Assembly (NCBI GenBank): GCA_037013495.1
Contig: CM072805.1
Coordinates: forward strand, 14,604,601-14,668,600
From: Hippophae tibetana
Taxonomy: Eukaryota > Streptophyta > Magnoliopsida > Rosales > Elaeagnaceae
Length of the DNA: 64,000 nt
Direction: 5' to 3'
Shown in pieces: positions 42,543-54,500 of the stretch (its first letter is position 1; every line of letters begins with the position of its first letter). The position numbers and the translations under genes were made by a program. The notes beneath the pieces are model-generated. The model did no database searches and had not been told where the DNA came from. It saw only the letters and a list, made by a program, of their open reading frames with translations.

Positions 42543-43310
42543 ATCTTTAAAAAAAATTGTGTTGTAAATATTATGATTTTATTTAAAATTTTAAAATATC
42601 CAGGTTATCAATTAATTTTTAATATTTTAAATTTTCTCTTATTTGAAAAATAAAATAAAATAAAATCTAAAAATAAAATTTCTTTTTATTTATTTTTAAA
42701 AAAACTTTATTTTTTATCTTTTTTTTAAGCAATTCTTTAGTGATTAATTTTTAGTTTTAATTTAAATTTTTATTATTTCTTTTATTTCTTTTAAAACTTT
42801 TGTATAATAAATTATTTTATAGTTTAAATTCTTTTACGGATGTATATATAGTATGTACTTTTCTTTTTACGTGTGATAGTACTTATTTAGAAGAATTAAG
42901 TGATATGATATCTTGATTTTTTTTATTATTAATGTACAAAAGGTAAGAGATCATGGAAAAAAGAACTCATACTTTTTATTAACATCTATAAGCTAAATCA
43001 AATCTCAAGAATGATGAACGATAATCAGAACGAAGATAAAGAAACTCATGTTCAAGTAGACAAGGGTGATTTTGAAAAGAAAATGATGAGGGAATATGCA
43101 ATGCCCATAATTTGCAATACTAGTTCTTGCATAAAACTTAGAAAGGCTATAAGAAATTATGAGTTGAAAAATATCATTATTTTTTGCTACCTTCATTTTA
43201 TGGTACCCCTAATAAAGAATCTTTAAACTTTATTAGATAATTTTATGCTATTATGCAAACAATTCTGTTGTAGATATTGGATAAATACCAGCTTCAAATA
43301 AGGTGTTTGC
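42543..43310 (+). pseudogene. Old gag fragment
   Basis: AT-rich leader, then an open frame from 43011 with MREYAMPIICNT and RKAIRNYELKNI, clearly the start of the capsid domain seen in gag2 (compare MKDYTMPIIGN and QEAARNYELKKI). Beyond 43226 the match continues out of frame, ending with LQIRCL near 43290-43308 (compare LRMRCF). It resembles gag2 more than gag1 in its opening. An LTR starts directly after that point, so the rest of gag and all of pol are absent. Gag would form the particle shell; this copy is dead. Confidence 0.7.
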
Positions 43311-44140
43311 TGATTAGTGCTTAAAAACACTAAAATTACAATGATTTAATGTACTTTAATTGATTAAATATATTTATATTTTTATTATTTTATCATATTT
43401 TTATATAAACTTGTCCTTTTGGAATCACATGTATTTTTATTGGTCTTCAGGTATTTTTGTTCAAAAATAATTTAAAGACTCGAAAAACATACTGGAATCA
43501 ATAAATCACAAATATGTTGAAAAAAATGAGAGAAGTTAAAAAAATTGGAAAAATGGGTCCAAAATGTCAAAAAGGTCAACAATACTGAGTCCTACACGTA
43601 CCCACTCGCGACATGCTAAGTCCAGCTTGCCCGTGCACAGCTATATGCATGCTCATCCTATCCCACACGTAAATCTTGCCCATTTGTACCCAATTGTGTG
43701 TGCCAACACCCCATATGAGTGTCATCCTGCCTAAACGCATCCAAGAGCATTTCCAAGATATTGTTTTCCACTTTTTCATCCTTTTACTCAACTATAAAAG
43801 GACACACTCTCTCATTGTAAAAGTCAACTCAAAAATCACACATTTCTTTTTCTCTCTCTAACTTCTCTCTCTAAAAAGCTTTCTTAGTTTTTTTAGTTTT
43901 AAAGTTCTCTTTTTTAAGAAGAACTAGTTATGCTTTTGTAAAATTTATAGTTTTTGATTCAATAAATGGAAATGCAAATCTGTTTGGAGATTTTCTAAGA
44001 ACAGAATTAACATCAAAGTTCTGTAAGAATTTTTTAAGGTATAATTTTAAAATGAAATCTTTATACTTATTTTTATGTTTTATTCTTATTTTTAATATTT
44101 AATTTGTCTGTGATTAAATTTAACATGACTAGTTATTTTA
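43311..44140 (+). repeat. Old, diverged LTR truncated at its 3' side
   Basis: Starts TGATTAGTGCTTAAAAACAC and follows the family LTR through GAATCACATGTATTTTTATT, a diverged promoter part (a TATAAAAGG box at 43792-43800), TTCAATAAATGGAAATGC (poly(A) signal) and AATTTGTCTGTGATTAAATT, to about 44140. The CpG-dense block is replaced by ordinary sequence. It joins gag at the RCL codons, so an insertion or recombination in gag is likely. Confidence 0.65.
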
Positions 44141-45670
44141 AAATACGATACGGCTATACTTCATCAAGTAATCTTGACAAAGAAAAAGTCATTAATGGAA
44201 ACACATATTATCATTGCTAAAACCAAAAAGATGTAAAGTGATGCTTATGTTGTAGTATGTATATCTATTACATTTAATTATATATTTTAATTTTTCGTGT
44301 ATCTTTAATTTTAATAAATAAATGAAATTTATAATTTTTCTAACAGAAATTATGATATACGCTTTTTATTATACCAGTTATAGGTAGCACCTGAAAATTT
44401 ACACTTGTAAATTAAATTATACATTTATATTACAATATTTTAAATAAATCGTGAAAATAATTATTAATTCATAAATATATAATATGAATATTATTTTTAC
44501 TAGTGATATTTTATTACCTTGTCTGCATATTTGATAGTAACATTGTAAAAAAGTTAAATGCAATGAGAAAATAAAATATGTTTTTTCATCAATGCTTCAT
44601 AAATATGTACAAAGAAATGTAACATTTATATGGAAAAAATGAAGTATTCCTAACTTCTAAAAGTATAAAATTTTATACATTTAATCATTACAAGAGTTAT
44701 TATGAAAATTTTGAAACAAGTGAAAATTTAATTATAATTAACTTGATAACTTTCTGGTTGTTTATATCATTAAAAATTATACATTTTATGGTAAATGAAA
44801 AATATAATAAAAAAAGTTGGGCTTAAACTTGCTTAGGTTTCTTTTTCACACATTTTTGTGTTATCATGTCATGAACTAACTCCCATTTCTTCATTTCAAG
44901 AAACATATTTGATTCATACCCTATATCATTGATTTAAAAATCATCAAATAACTACAAAATAAAATTTAAAAAATAAAAAAATAGTAATGACCATATTGTC
45001 TAGTAAGCTAGATATGTAATAATTATTGGTATTGGGTTGAGAGTAGCAAATACGCATCAAAATAACTATACGTGATCTTCAATTATTTCAATTATATAAA
45101 GAAAGTTAAGAAAATGTGATTAAATAATCAAAACCTACCTTTGGAATTCTAATTTTATTTTTAACTAAGATATTATATTTGTTATTTATTATTCTAAGAT
45201 AATTAATTCTATTTAAGAAAATTCATTTTTTGACTGAAATAATTATATGCAAGAGGTAATTATTTTAAATATAAAAGAAAATTATGAAATCATGATTAAG
45301 TAAACTAAATTCAAGTTTTTTCGAATTCTAATTTTTAATGATTATTATTTATTATTCCACAAATATTAATTTTAATAAAAAATATTAAAGTTTTGAAGAA
45401 ATATGACTAAAATGATCATACACATTCTATAATTTTTTTAATTTTATTAAAAAGAAAATTAAGAAAGGGTTATTAGATAATTCTAAGTGAGATTTTTCAA
45501 AATTCTAGTCTTTTATTTCCAAATTAAGCCACTATGTTTCTTATTTATTATTCTAAAGCTAAGAATGTGTTGTGTTGTGTTGTGAAGTCTTTAAATATAG
45601 TTTGTATACACATATCACTAATTTTTTGTTAATTTTCTACTGCTCATCATCTACTCTAAGATGATTTTCA
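44141..45670 (+). other. AT-rich region; end is probably a copia LTR
   Basis: No gene. The last few hundred bases probably belong to the 5' LTR of the copia element that follows, because TTTTCA at 45665-45670 is followed directly by a tRNA-Met-type primer site. The LTR start was not identified. Confidence 0.35.
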
Positions 45671-45682
45671 TGGTATGAGAGT
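45671..45682 (+). other. Decayed initiator-Met tRNA primer site
   Basis: TGGTATGAGAGT resembles TGGTATCAGAGC, the usual Ty1/copia primer site (complement of initiator tRNA-Met). It follows an LTR-like CA end. Confidence 0.55.
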
Positions 45683-46071
45683 TACAATGGCTTAAACCAC
45701 ACTAATGAAGAACTCTTATAGAGACACTAATGCATCTCCATGAGTCTTTACTTCTATATCATCTTTACCTACTTCTTCTTGTTCAATTCACAATCATATC
45801 TCTACGGTACCTATAAACTCAAATTTTTTTAAAAATATGAAACAAACTACCTAATATATAAGGAACAAATTTGACATGTTGATGTGGTGTATGGGTTGCA
45901 AAGTTTCTTGGATGGAACTAAGATCACACCTTCAAGACTAATTAGGAAAGTTAACAATGGGGTATCTTTTTAAGAATCCTTAGAGATCATTCCTAAGTTT
46001 GATCTTTAGGATATGGAAAACAAGATAGTTATAAATTGGATCTATAATTTAGTATCTCATAGTTACCTCAA

Positions 46072-46076
46072 ATTTA
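46072..46076. repeat. Left target duplication of chromovirus (ATTTA)
   Basis: ATTTA here and ATTTG at 50964-50968 match at four of five bases, as expected of an old duplication. Confidence 0.5.
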
Positions 46077-46370
46077 TGATATGAAGAATTTTGGGGAAGA
46101 AGAAGCAGAGAAGATAAGAAATTGAATATATAATTTTAGATATACTTTATTTCATCTCTTTGGGTATTTACATCCTTACAAGGAAATAGATAAAACATAA
46201 GAAGGTGTTATATAATCATATTCCCTAACGGTATATGAGTCCCCCTCCCCACCGGTCATGGCTCATGTAACCACCTCTGTGCCAATGTAACTACCTTTGT
46301 GCCCACGTGCGCCCTACGTTTGCATGCATAAGTATGCCTAATGGGTGCATGCATATGGTTACACGTATCA
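46077..46370 (-). repeat. 3' LTR of chromovirus
   Basis: 294 bp, TGATATGAAG to ACACGTATCA. The differences from the 5' LTR are scattered throughout, indicating age. Confidence 0.8.
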
Positions 46371-46379
46371 ATTCTTCCC

Positions 46380-49300
46380 CGCCTAAGAATCCTTGACCAT
46401 AAGGATAAAATCAGGATAGGTTTTGGTGAAACACCATTCATTCTCAAAGGTAGTATCCTCCACCGATGTCCCGGCTCATTTCACAAGGATGTCGGGCTTG
46501 GGTCCATACATTCCTTTCTAGATCACTCTTTGAGCCAAAATGGCTTCTGGTTGGGAAAGTACCATATAATTGTTTGATATTGAGGGAAGCTAGGTAAGGG
46601 TTAGTGTGTAGGGTCCCAAGTGTATTTGAGCAAATTGACATGAAAGACATTGTGAATTTGGGAATGAGGGGGTAAGGCCAACTTGTAGGCTACTATGCCA
46701 ATCCGAGCCACTATTTTGCAAGGACCATAGAAACGTGGAGCGAGCTTCATAGAAGAATTAAAAACCACTTAATCTTTTCTACAGGGTTAGAGTTTTAGGT
46801 ACACATAATATCCCACTTCAAAAGAGATCTCTTACCGATGTTGATCAGCCTGACATTACATTCGATTCTGAGCCTCTAAAAGGTTATAATGCAAGTCATG
46901 TATAATGGAGTCTTGATGATCATATATGTATTCATCCACTTCTTAGACATGGGAGGTCCTTGGAACATAAGCTAATAGACGTGGTGTTGGAATCCCATAA
47001 ACTGCATCAAATGGAGTCATTTTGGTAAAGGAATGTGTTAAGGTGTTATAGTTGAATTTAGCCCAGGGTATCCACTCAACCCATTGTCGTGGTTAGTCAC
47101 TAGTAAAACAACGTAAATATTGCTCCAAAGTATGGTTGACAACCTTTCTTTGGCCATCTGTTTGGGGATGGTAGCTTTAGCTCATGCATAATTTGGTTCC
47201 TTGCAGCTAGAACAAAGCTCACCAAAATGAACTGATGAATACCTTATCTCGATTGCTCACTATGGATGTTGGAATTTTGTGTAAGTGCACTACATTGGCC
47301 ATAAATGCATTGACCACAATCATTGTAGTAAATGGGTGTTTTATGAAATGTAATGGCCATATTTTGTGAGGTGATCCAGAACTACCATGATCATAATATT
47401 TCCTTTAGAGGGTGGTAACCCTTCAATAAAGTCCATTGAGATTTCAGTTCATATTTTGGTAGGAACTGGTAAGGGTTGCAGCAATACTGCTAGTTTCATA
47501 CAATCAGTCTTGAATCATTGGAAAACATCATAAAAGTGAAAGAATTCCTTCACCCTTTTGCACATGTTAGACCCATAGAAATTTTATTTGATATGAGAGA
47601 GGGTTTTGTGAAACCCAAAGTGCTCCTCAATAGGTGATGAGTGGTAGTTAGCTAATATCTATGGAATTAAGGGAGACTGTGAGCTTACATACACCTCGTC
47701 TCCCTTGAACCATACCCCATCACATTTACATAGCTTGTGGACATCTGAAGAGGAAATTTTGGCTAGGAGTCTCTCATAAAAAGAGTCCTTCCATTTTTAG
47801 CATGGGCAACCAATCTTCTTGAGGTTAAGAGATAGATAGAAATTGGAACTCCACCAAACGGGTTAAGGAGTCTGCACCCTAATTTTCTAGACCACATTTG
47901 TACTCAAATTCATAGTCATAACCAAGAATTTTTGGCAACCAACGCACCTATAATGGTGTTGTGATGAATTGCTCAATTAGGTACTTGAGACTTTTTTGTT
48001 CAATGCGCATCATGAATGGTATTCCAAGTAAGTATCAACATTATATATTGATGGCCTTAATAATGGGTAGCATTTCCTTCTCATAGGTAGATAATGCTAA
48101 GGTTTATCCCTTGAGTGCGACACTAAAATAAGACACTAGTCTATTTTATTCGGTAAGGACAACCTCGAGGCCAATTCCACTGGCATCATATTTAATCACA
48201 AATTGTTGAGTGAAGTCTGGTAGGCGTAAGATAGGAGGGGAGGTTAAAACTTCTTTCAATTGTTGGAAGGCCATTGTTGCAACCATATTCCATTGGAACC
48301 CCTCCTTATTGATCAATAGATGGGTTAAGGGTGTTGCTATTCCACCAAATTGTTGATAGAATTCTCTATAATAGCTTGCAACCCAAGGAACCCTTTGACT
48401 TCTTTTATTGTGGTTAGTGTTGGCCATTCAATGACAACACAATTTTTTGCTGGATCAAATGAGACTTCTTGTTCTGAAATAAGGTGATCCAAATATTCTA
48501 TCTGTAACACACCAAAATGACACTTAGATTGTTTTGCAAACAAACTACTAAGTGTTAGTATTTTTAGAGCAGTTTATAGATATATGATCTTCCCATAATC
48601 TGGAATATACTAGAATATCATCAAAGAAAACCAAGATGAATTTCTCGAGGTAAAGCTAGAAGAGATCATTCATGAGACTTTGGTAGGTGGCTTGGGTGTT
48701 GGTGAGGCCAAATGGAATTAGGAATTCATAATGGCCTTCAGGAATCCTGAAGGCTGTCTTATGAGTGTCATCTTCATGAAATTGTATTTGATGGTACCCT
48801 AAACGTAGATCCAATTTGGAGTAGATCATGGCCCCATCAAGTCCAATTTGGATAAGCTACTTATCCTTGATAGTGATTTCATTAAGAGCCTTATAGTCCA
48901 CACAGAATCACCATGCTCCATCTGTCTTCTTAACCAACAAGATTAGTGATGAAAAGGGACTGTTACTTGGCCTTATCGAACTAGATTATTAAAGCTCCTG
49001 TACCATATTTTCTATTTCATTTTTTTGATAATAAGGAAAATGATAGGGTCACACGTTTACCGGTCCTGATCCAGGTTGCAAGGGAATTTGATGATCATAT
49101 AATTTCCTTAGTGGTAAGCTAGTTGAAAATTCAAATACGTGAGGAAACTTAGCCAATAGCTTACCTATCTCTAGAGGGTATGCCTTGGATTGACCATTGT
49201 GGTTGCTAGTAAGAATTATATGGAGAAATAACTCAATTCATTGTTGACCATTGAATTCCTTATTGGTTAGAACTGTAATGTTGGCTCGTCCTTACCCTTG

Positions 49301-49850
49301 GAACATATGAGAGGTGCCTTCTACCATGAAACTTATGGTGAGTTTCTTATAATCCATCTCCATGGGACCAATGGTTTTAAGCCATTGGACCCCTAAGACC
49401 AATTAGAAAGCTGTAATTGGAAGAACATAATAATCTACAATGACTACATACCCTTGAATGGTAAGGGTAAGGTTGCAACAATGCCCAAAGCATTCTATTT
49501 TCTCATTGTTAGCCACCATTACCTCTAGTTTCTTACCTTTGACTATGGTTAATCCTTATTGAAAAGTTAAGGCTTGATCAATGAAATTATGTGTACCACT
49601 CCATCTATGAGTACTAATACCTTCTTATTTTTTTAGCTTCCTCATGATGCGTATGGTTTGTAGGTGTTCAATGCCTACTTTGGCATGGAGGAAATTTTAG
49701 GTATCACTTCGTGATGTTGTTGCTTTGGTCGAGTTTCTTCAATGTCATCTATGTGATTATGGGTTAATCCTCCATCATAAATAGTTGTGGTTGTGCACAA
49801 CGATGACAAGTAGCAAATTTATCATCATTCACATACTTCTTGGTTGGTAA
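46380..49850 (-). pseudogene. Chromovirus protease, RT, RNase H, integrase, chromodomain remnants
   Basis: Minus-strand reading from about 49600 downward shows a protease area, then RT with FCVDYKALN (about 48900) and a FFDDILVYS catalytic box (about 48600-48630). After that come FAKQSKCHFGVLQIEYLDHLIS (48470-48543), VKGFLGL, and the tether/RNase H start with YDASGIGLEVVLTE (48146-48190). Integrase MDFIEGLPPSKGN and VVLDHLTKYGHY fall near 47350-47450. The last 170 bp (46395-46560) gives a chromodomain-like LVK-x-AG ... TTFENEW ... YPDFILMVKDS. Stops and frameshifts occur throughout, so no activity is possible. In chromoviruses the chromodomain directs integration to particular chromatin. Confidence 0.75.
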
Positions 49851-49899
49851 TTCGTCGAAAGGCCATTGGTTAAGCTGTTGAAGCAAGAATTAAACATTG

Positions 49900-50675
49900 T
49901 TGGGGTGACGGTCCTAACACACCAGTTGTGGTGTTAGGTGAGGCTCTTTGTGTCACTGATGTTGGTTGGTAAAAATGAAATTAGTTTGTCTTCCTCTATA
50001 GTTTACTCCTTTCTTCGATCAATCTTGCCACCCCTATAACATTAACCAATGTTTAGGGTCGCGTCATCTTGACATCAATGAGGATTTCATATCTTATTCC
50101 AATAATAAAGAAACCGATTAAAAACTCTTTTGGAAAGCCATCAACTCTGTGGGAGAGCTTATTAAAGGCTTCTTGATAAGTAGTTGTGCTTGTTATTTGT
50201 TTAAGGTAAGTCAGGGCCTCAAAAGGATCCTAATAATCGGTTAGACCAAATCATAATTGCATAGCCTTGGTGAACTCTTCCCAGGTAAGTGGTCCACGAA
50301 ACTTAGTAAGCCATTGATGCCATTGTAGGGCAATACCTTCAAGGTGGAATGAAGCCAACTACACTTATATATCTAGTTGGTTAGGTCTTTGCCAAAAAAT
50401 GTTGGAAACGATAGTTTCATATATGATTGTTGGTGGTTAGAGTTGGGGTGCTGGTGGTCCGAGTTGGGTTGAGAAGTATGTGGGTATGGATGTGAGGTTT
50501 CCTCCCTTACAAAGGGGTTAATCTAAGGGGATGTTCTAGAGACGTGTAGTGTATGTAGCTTGGTGAGCACTACTTGTAAGGTAATGCCCTCTTGATCAAA
50601 GCTAGACTCATATTGTGCGAGGGTTTGTAGGACCTCACAACAAAATTTGACATTGGAATTTCCATGGGTATCCAT
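49900..50675 (-). pseudogene. Chromovirus gag remnant
   Basis: Starts at a minus-strand ATG near 50675 (MDTHGNSNVKF), shortly after the primer site. The capsid region is readable through stops: WEEFTKAMQL, FEALTYLKQITSTTTYQEAFNKLSHRVDGFP and VNVIGVARLIEERSKL. That order matches gag of small chromoviruses. It would form the particle shell. A zinc knuckle was not located with confidence. Confidence 0.7.
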
Positions 50676-50689
50676 GGCTCTAATACCAC

Positions 50690-50963
50690 TGATATGAAGA
50701 ATTCATGGGGAAGAAGAAGCAGAGATGGGGAAGGAATTGAGTATATAATTTATGATATGCTTTATTTCATCTCTTTGGCTATTTATATTGTTACAAGGAA
50801 ATAGAGAAACCAAAAGCATGTGCTACGAAATCATATTCCCTATCGACCAAGTGGTCCCCCTCCTTACTGGTCACAGCCTATGTAACTACCTTTGTTCCCA
50901 TATGCACCGTACATCTACAGGAAGAAGTAGACAAAGGGTGCATGCATATGACTACACATATCA
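50690..50963 (-). repeat. 5' LTR of chromovirus
   Basis: 274 bp, TGATATGAAG to CACATATCA. It is preceded on the plus strand by GGCTCTAATACCAC, the complement of the tRNA-Met primer site (about 50674-50689). Confidence 0.8.
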
Positions 50964-53164
50964 ATTTGATTGGAAACAACTCTATTCATGGCTATTGGAG
51001 AGCTTTATAGAAGAACTTGTGATTTCCTCCCCAAAAACTCTCATGGAACTAAGATGGAAGTTGTAGACATTGAGAAAGGATACTTTGTTCATGAGGGAGT
51101 ATGTAAATAAGGCTAAAGATCTGTTTAATCAATTGAATATTGTAAGGGGTTTAGATATTACTTACAATTCCTTAATCACTACTCTAGCATATAAGAAGAA
51201 GGTTACTCCTCTTGAAGAGGTTTTTACTATGATGCATGTGTATTAAAAGGAAGTTCGACGAATGAATTTTGTTTCTCTTAATCCACATCTTATTCATGCT
51301 AACTTTTCCCGATATTCAATACCTATGCCTAGTAATGTGTCTCCATAAGTGAGTACTAGTGTTTATTAGAATCATCAGTAGATGTTGTTCATCAATATGT
51401 GCATTCTGAATCATAGAATGTCCTGAATGATCTTTCACATAATATTAGCACTATCCCATATAATTAACACCATTCTTACAATTCACTAAACATAATTATT
51501 ATCAACCATCTCCTCAATAGCCTAACTAAGACTATTATAAACCTCAAGGAGAGAGTAATGGAAAATACAAGGAAACCTATCAAATATGTAAGACAATTGG
51601 GCTTAGTGTAGCCATATGCTATTATAATTATACTAAGTATAATAATAAGGGCAAAAATAATCAGATTTCTACACCACGAGGACCATCACCACCACAAGTG
51701 TATCAGCAACAACATTAACCTACTTGTCCATCTTATACACCTTTCAGATCTTACTCATCTCAACTGACACATTTTACTGAGCCTTACCTTCAAATGAATA
51801 TGCCATCTCAAATGCCTCGACATCATTAGCTTCATTTTCTAAAACCTAACTAGTTTCCATCACAACTTACCTTTACATTGCAATTTAAATAGACTCCATA
51901 ATTTCCCATAGCCATTACTCTTTATCTTCACCACCATATTCATCTACCTCTAATATGAATTGGTATCAATTTTCATTACTTGGCACTACTGTTGATGTAG
52001 CATGATAAATAGACAAGCTACTTGTGTCTGGTCTTAATCTACACACAATGAAGAATACAAGTTCTGTTGTTAATAAATCTATTTTGTCTAATAATTTAAT
52101 GTGTTAAGTTATTATTTTGGTGAATGGCACACTCTGGCATGAGAATCTAGGACACCCTCATCATGTTGTTTTAAATAAAGTAGTGAGTGAATGTGAGTAT
52201 AGTGTAAAGAATGATACTATGCAGCAAGTATATGGTTCTTTCCAACTAGATAAATTACACAAATTGGTTTTTGTTCATACACATATAAGGTCTAGTTGGC
52301 CTTTTGATAAATACATATTGATGAATGAGGTCATGTTCTTATTTATTGTGTATCAAGAATGATATACTTTGTTTTTTTTGTTCAAGATATAAATGGTTAT
52401 TTACTTTTCATTCAAAAAGTCAAGTACCATAGATTTTTTACATCTTGATGCTATGATAGAAAAATAGTTTGAGAAGAAAATAAAATAATTAAAAGGAATT
52501 GATGGATTGAGTTTAAATCTGTAGAATCCTTTTTGTTCAAAAGAAGGTATTGTAGAAGAATTTTTTATCCTTATATCCTGGAAAAATGAAGTTATAGAGA
52601 GGAAGAACAAGCATATTATTGAATCTAGTCTAGTTATGATAATAGGAGTTGATAGTGTTTTGGAATATTAGAAGCATGGTTTAAAAACCAATATGTATCT
52701 GATAAATAGACTACCTTCCAAAACTTTGAATTAGAAAAGCCCTTTTTGAATTCCTCTATCACAAAAACCTACTTACACTCATCTCAAGGTTTTTTTATGC
52801 TAGGCATATCCATACCTAAGACCTTACACACAAAATAAGTTGAAAATCAAATCTAATCCTTGTGAATTGTTAGGGTATGAGAGTCAGTATGAAGGTTATT
52901 CTTGTATAAACCCTACCACTAGAAAAATTTACATAAGTACTCTCATAGTCTTTAATGATACTTGTAAGGTTTATGTGAGTGTGTGTGATATTTGTGAAAC
53001 AAAACATATAGTTATAATTTTAGTTTCTATGTGTGTCTTAGAAGAATATTTTGAAGCCGAAGAAACTATAGATTCTCAATGATCACATATCAAGTATATT
53101 TCATTTCCCGTATATGCTAGATTTCATATTAGACACAACATGAACAATTTGAAAATAGGCTACC

Positions 53165-53385
53165 CAATCGATCAAGTAGTGACTAGATTGATCGAGCAAT
53201 AATACTTCATTAAATTGATTTTATTATATTACTAGACCGATCAAACGATTTACTCTATCGATTGAGTTAAATCACTAGATTGATCCACCTTTTTTAATAT
53301 TAATGAGTATATTCAATCGATCAAACAATGCACTTGATGGATCAAGAGCTTGGTTAGATCAATCAAGCAGTCAGTTATCTAATTT
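53165..53385. repeat. Degenerate ATCGATCAA motif cluster
   Basis: Examples: ATCGATCAAGTAG (53168), ATTGATCGAGCAA (53190), ACCGATCAAACGA (53236), ATCGATTGAGTTA (53257), ATTGATCCACC (53278), ATCGATCAAACAA (53316) and GATCAATCAAGCAG (53357). The copies are irregularly spaced. Confidence 0.6.
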
Positions 53386-53513
53386 TAAAATGTATTTCTA
53401 ATATGAGTTGGATTGGTTCTTTATACTATTGTCCTTATTTCTTAAAAGTGTTTTAAATTATTTTATGGATAATATGGTAATCCCACTTTAACCTAATGTG
53501 CTTCAAAATATTC

Positions 53514-53521
53514 TATAAATA
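53514..53521 (+). promoter_or_regulatory. TATA box of copia LTR
   Basis: TATAAATA downstream of the GATC-rich cluster and about 680 bp before the LTR end. Confidence 0.45.
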
Positions 53522-54193
53522 CAAACCATAAGCATTAGTTTGAAACTAACCCCACAAGAGCTCAATTGTGGTTATTCTTTTTACCTTTTATTATCTCTCT
53601 TATTTTTACTAAAAGTTTTCAAGTAGGATTTTCCATTCAATTAAGCTATCAAACATTTGTGGTTGTGTTTGATGGATTAACAACCTTACAATAATAATTA
53701 TGTTATTATACTTTTAACTTATTATTTTAGAGTTACTAGTTATTTACATTTTATATGATATATTATTTTAACCAACTACTTAGGGATTTTCATTATTGAA
53801 TTTGATCTAGGATATACACTTGCACTTGTGCTTATGTGCTAAATTTTTCGATGATAGAATTGTTGGTTCCATTAACTCGTGGGACTCAAGTTTATCAGAA
53901 CACTACTTCATATTTGAATGCCTATCTTATTAAGACAATGATCAAATTAGCAGCTTGTAAGAAAGTTAATTGAGGGCATTACCTGGGTGCGTAGTTTGAG
54001 TCCAAACCTTGTAACTGGATGCTTATTTTTTAAAGTGGATAGTTAGGTTATTAGGTGGATAGGTGGTTTTTCTCATAGGTCATTATTATGAACTAGGTTT
54101 TTTCCATCTAAAAATCTCATGTGTTTATATTTTTATTTCTGTATGACTATATGAACACATGACTAGTAAGAAAATTAGATCCATAACTAAAAT

Positions 54194-54500
54194 AACTTTC
54201 ATATGGTATCAGAGCTATTACTAGATATACTTAGTGTGTCTAGGACCATATTATGGAACATTTAAGAGAGGGTTCTTCTATAACCCGCACAACTAACTTT
54301 GATGGGTCTAATTACCCATATTAGAAGGCTCGTATGAGAGCCTAAATAAATTTTCATATGGTATCGGAGCTATCACTAGCTATACTTAGTGTGCCTAGGA
54401 CTATATTATTGAACATTTAAGATAGGGTTCTTTTATAACCTGTGTAACTTTGATGGGTCTAATTACCAATATTAGAAGGCTCGTATGAAAGCCTTTCTAT
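54194..54500 (+). repeat. 155-bp tandem duplication including the primer site
   Basis: ATATGGTATCAGAGCTATTACTAG at 54202 recurs as ATATGGTATCGGAGCTATCACTAG at 54357, and the match continues through CTTAGTGTG, GAACATTTAAGA, GATGGGTCTAATTAC and AGAAGGCTCGTATGA. Both copies contain the primer site (54204-54215 and 54359-54370) and the start of gag. Confidence 0.8.
54204..54215 (+). other. Initiator-Met tRNA primer site, copia
   Basis: A perfect TGGTATCAGAGC two bases after an LTR end at 54201. The duplicate at 54359-54370 has one change. Confidence 0.75.

Larger units (their letters stand above)
46077..50963 (-). mobile_element. Reina-like chromovirus (Ty3/gypsy), full-length but dead
   Basis: Two short LTRs, 46077-46370 (294 bp) and 50690-50963 (274 bp), both starting TGATATGAAGAATT and ending in TATCA. 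On the minus strand a tRNA-Met-type primer site (TGGTATTAGAGCCATGG) follows the 5' LTR, and a purine tract (GGCGGGGAAGAAT) precedes the 3' LTR. Gag, protease, RT, RNase H, integrase and a chromodomain-like end can be followed in order through many stops. Short LTRs, the Met primer and the chromodomain point to the Reina group. It lies inside copia gag. Confidence 0.8.
45690..53082 (+). pseudogene. Dead Ty1/copia element, split by a chromovirus
   Basis: gag begins before 46076 (FLDGTKITPSRLI) and resumes after the inserted chromovirus at 50969. It continues as MREYVNKAKDLFNQLNIVRGLDITYNSLITTLAY to a zinc-knuckle remnant (CQICKTIG, about 51585). Further on, a GAG-pre-integrase HENLGHP motif (about 52137) and an integrase C-terminal segment (KSNPCELLGYESQYEGYSCINPTTRKIYIS, 52846-52940) are readable. 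Stops and frameshifts are frequent. The protease is not convincingly present and the integrase core is badly decayed. No RT or RNase H follows 53082, so the 3' half has been lost. The original protein would be a copia Gag-Pol polyprotein. Confidence 0.75.
53083..54201 (+). repeat. Ty1/copia LTR (probable) with GATC-rich repeats
   Basis: Ends in TTTCA (54201), then TA and a perfect copia primer site. A TATA box TATAAATA lies at 53514-53521. About 130-350 bp upstream of it (53165-53385) are some eight degenerate copies of a 10-12-bp motif of the type ATCGATCAAG in both orientations. The start of the LTR was not defined and may lie near 53090. Confidence 0.5.

Noticed and set aside
52117..52362. 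A separate gene
   Set aside because: It contains the HENLGHP motif of copia GAG-pre-integrase and belongs to the dead copia element.
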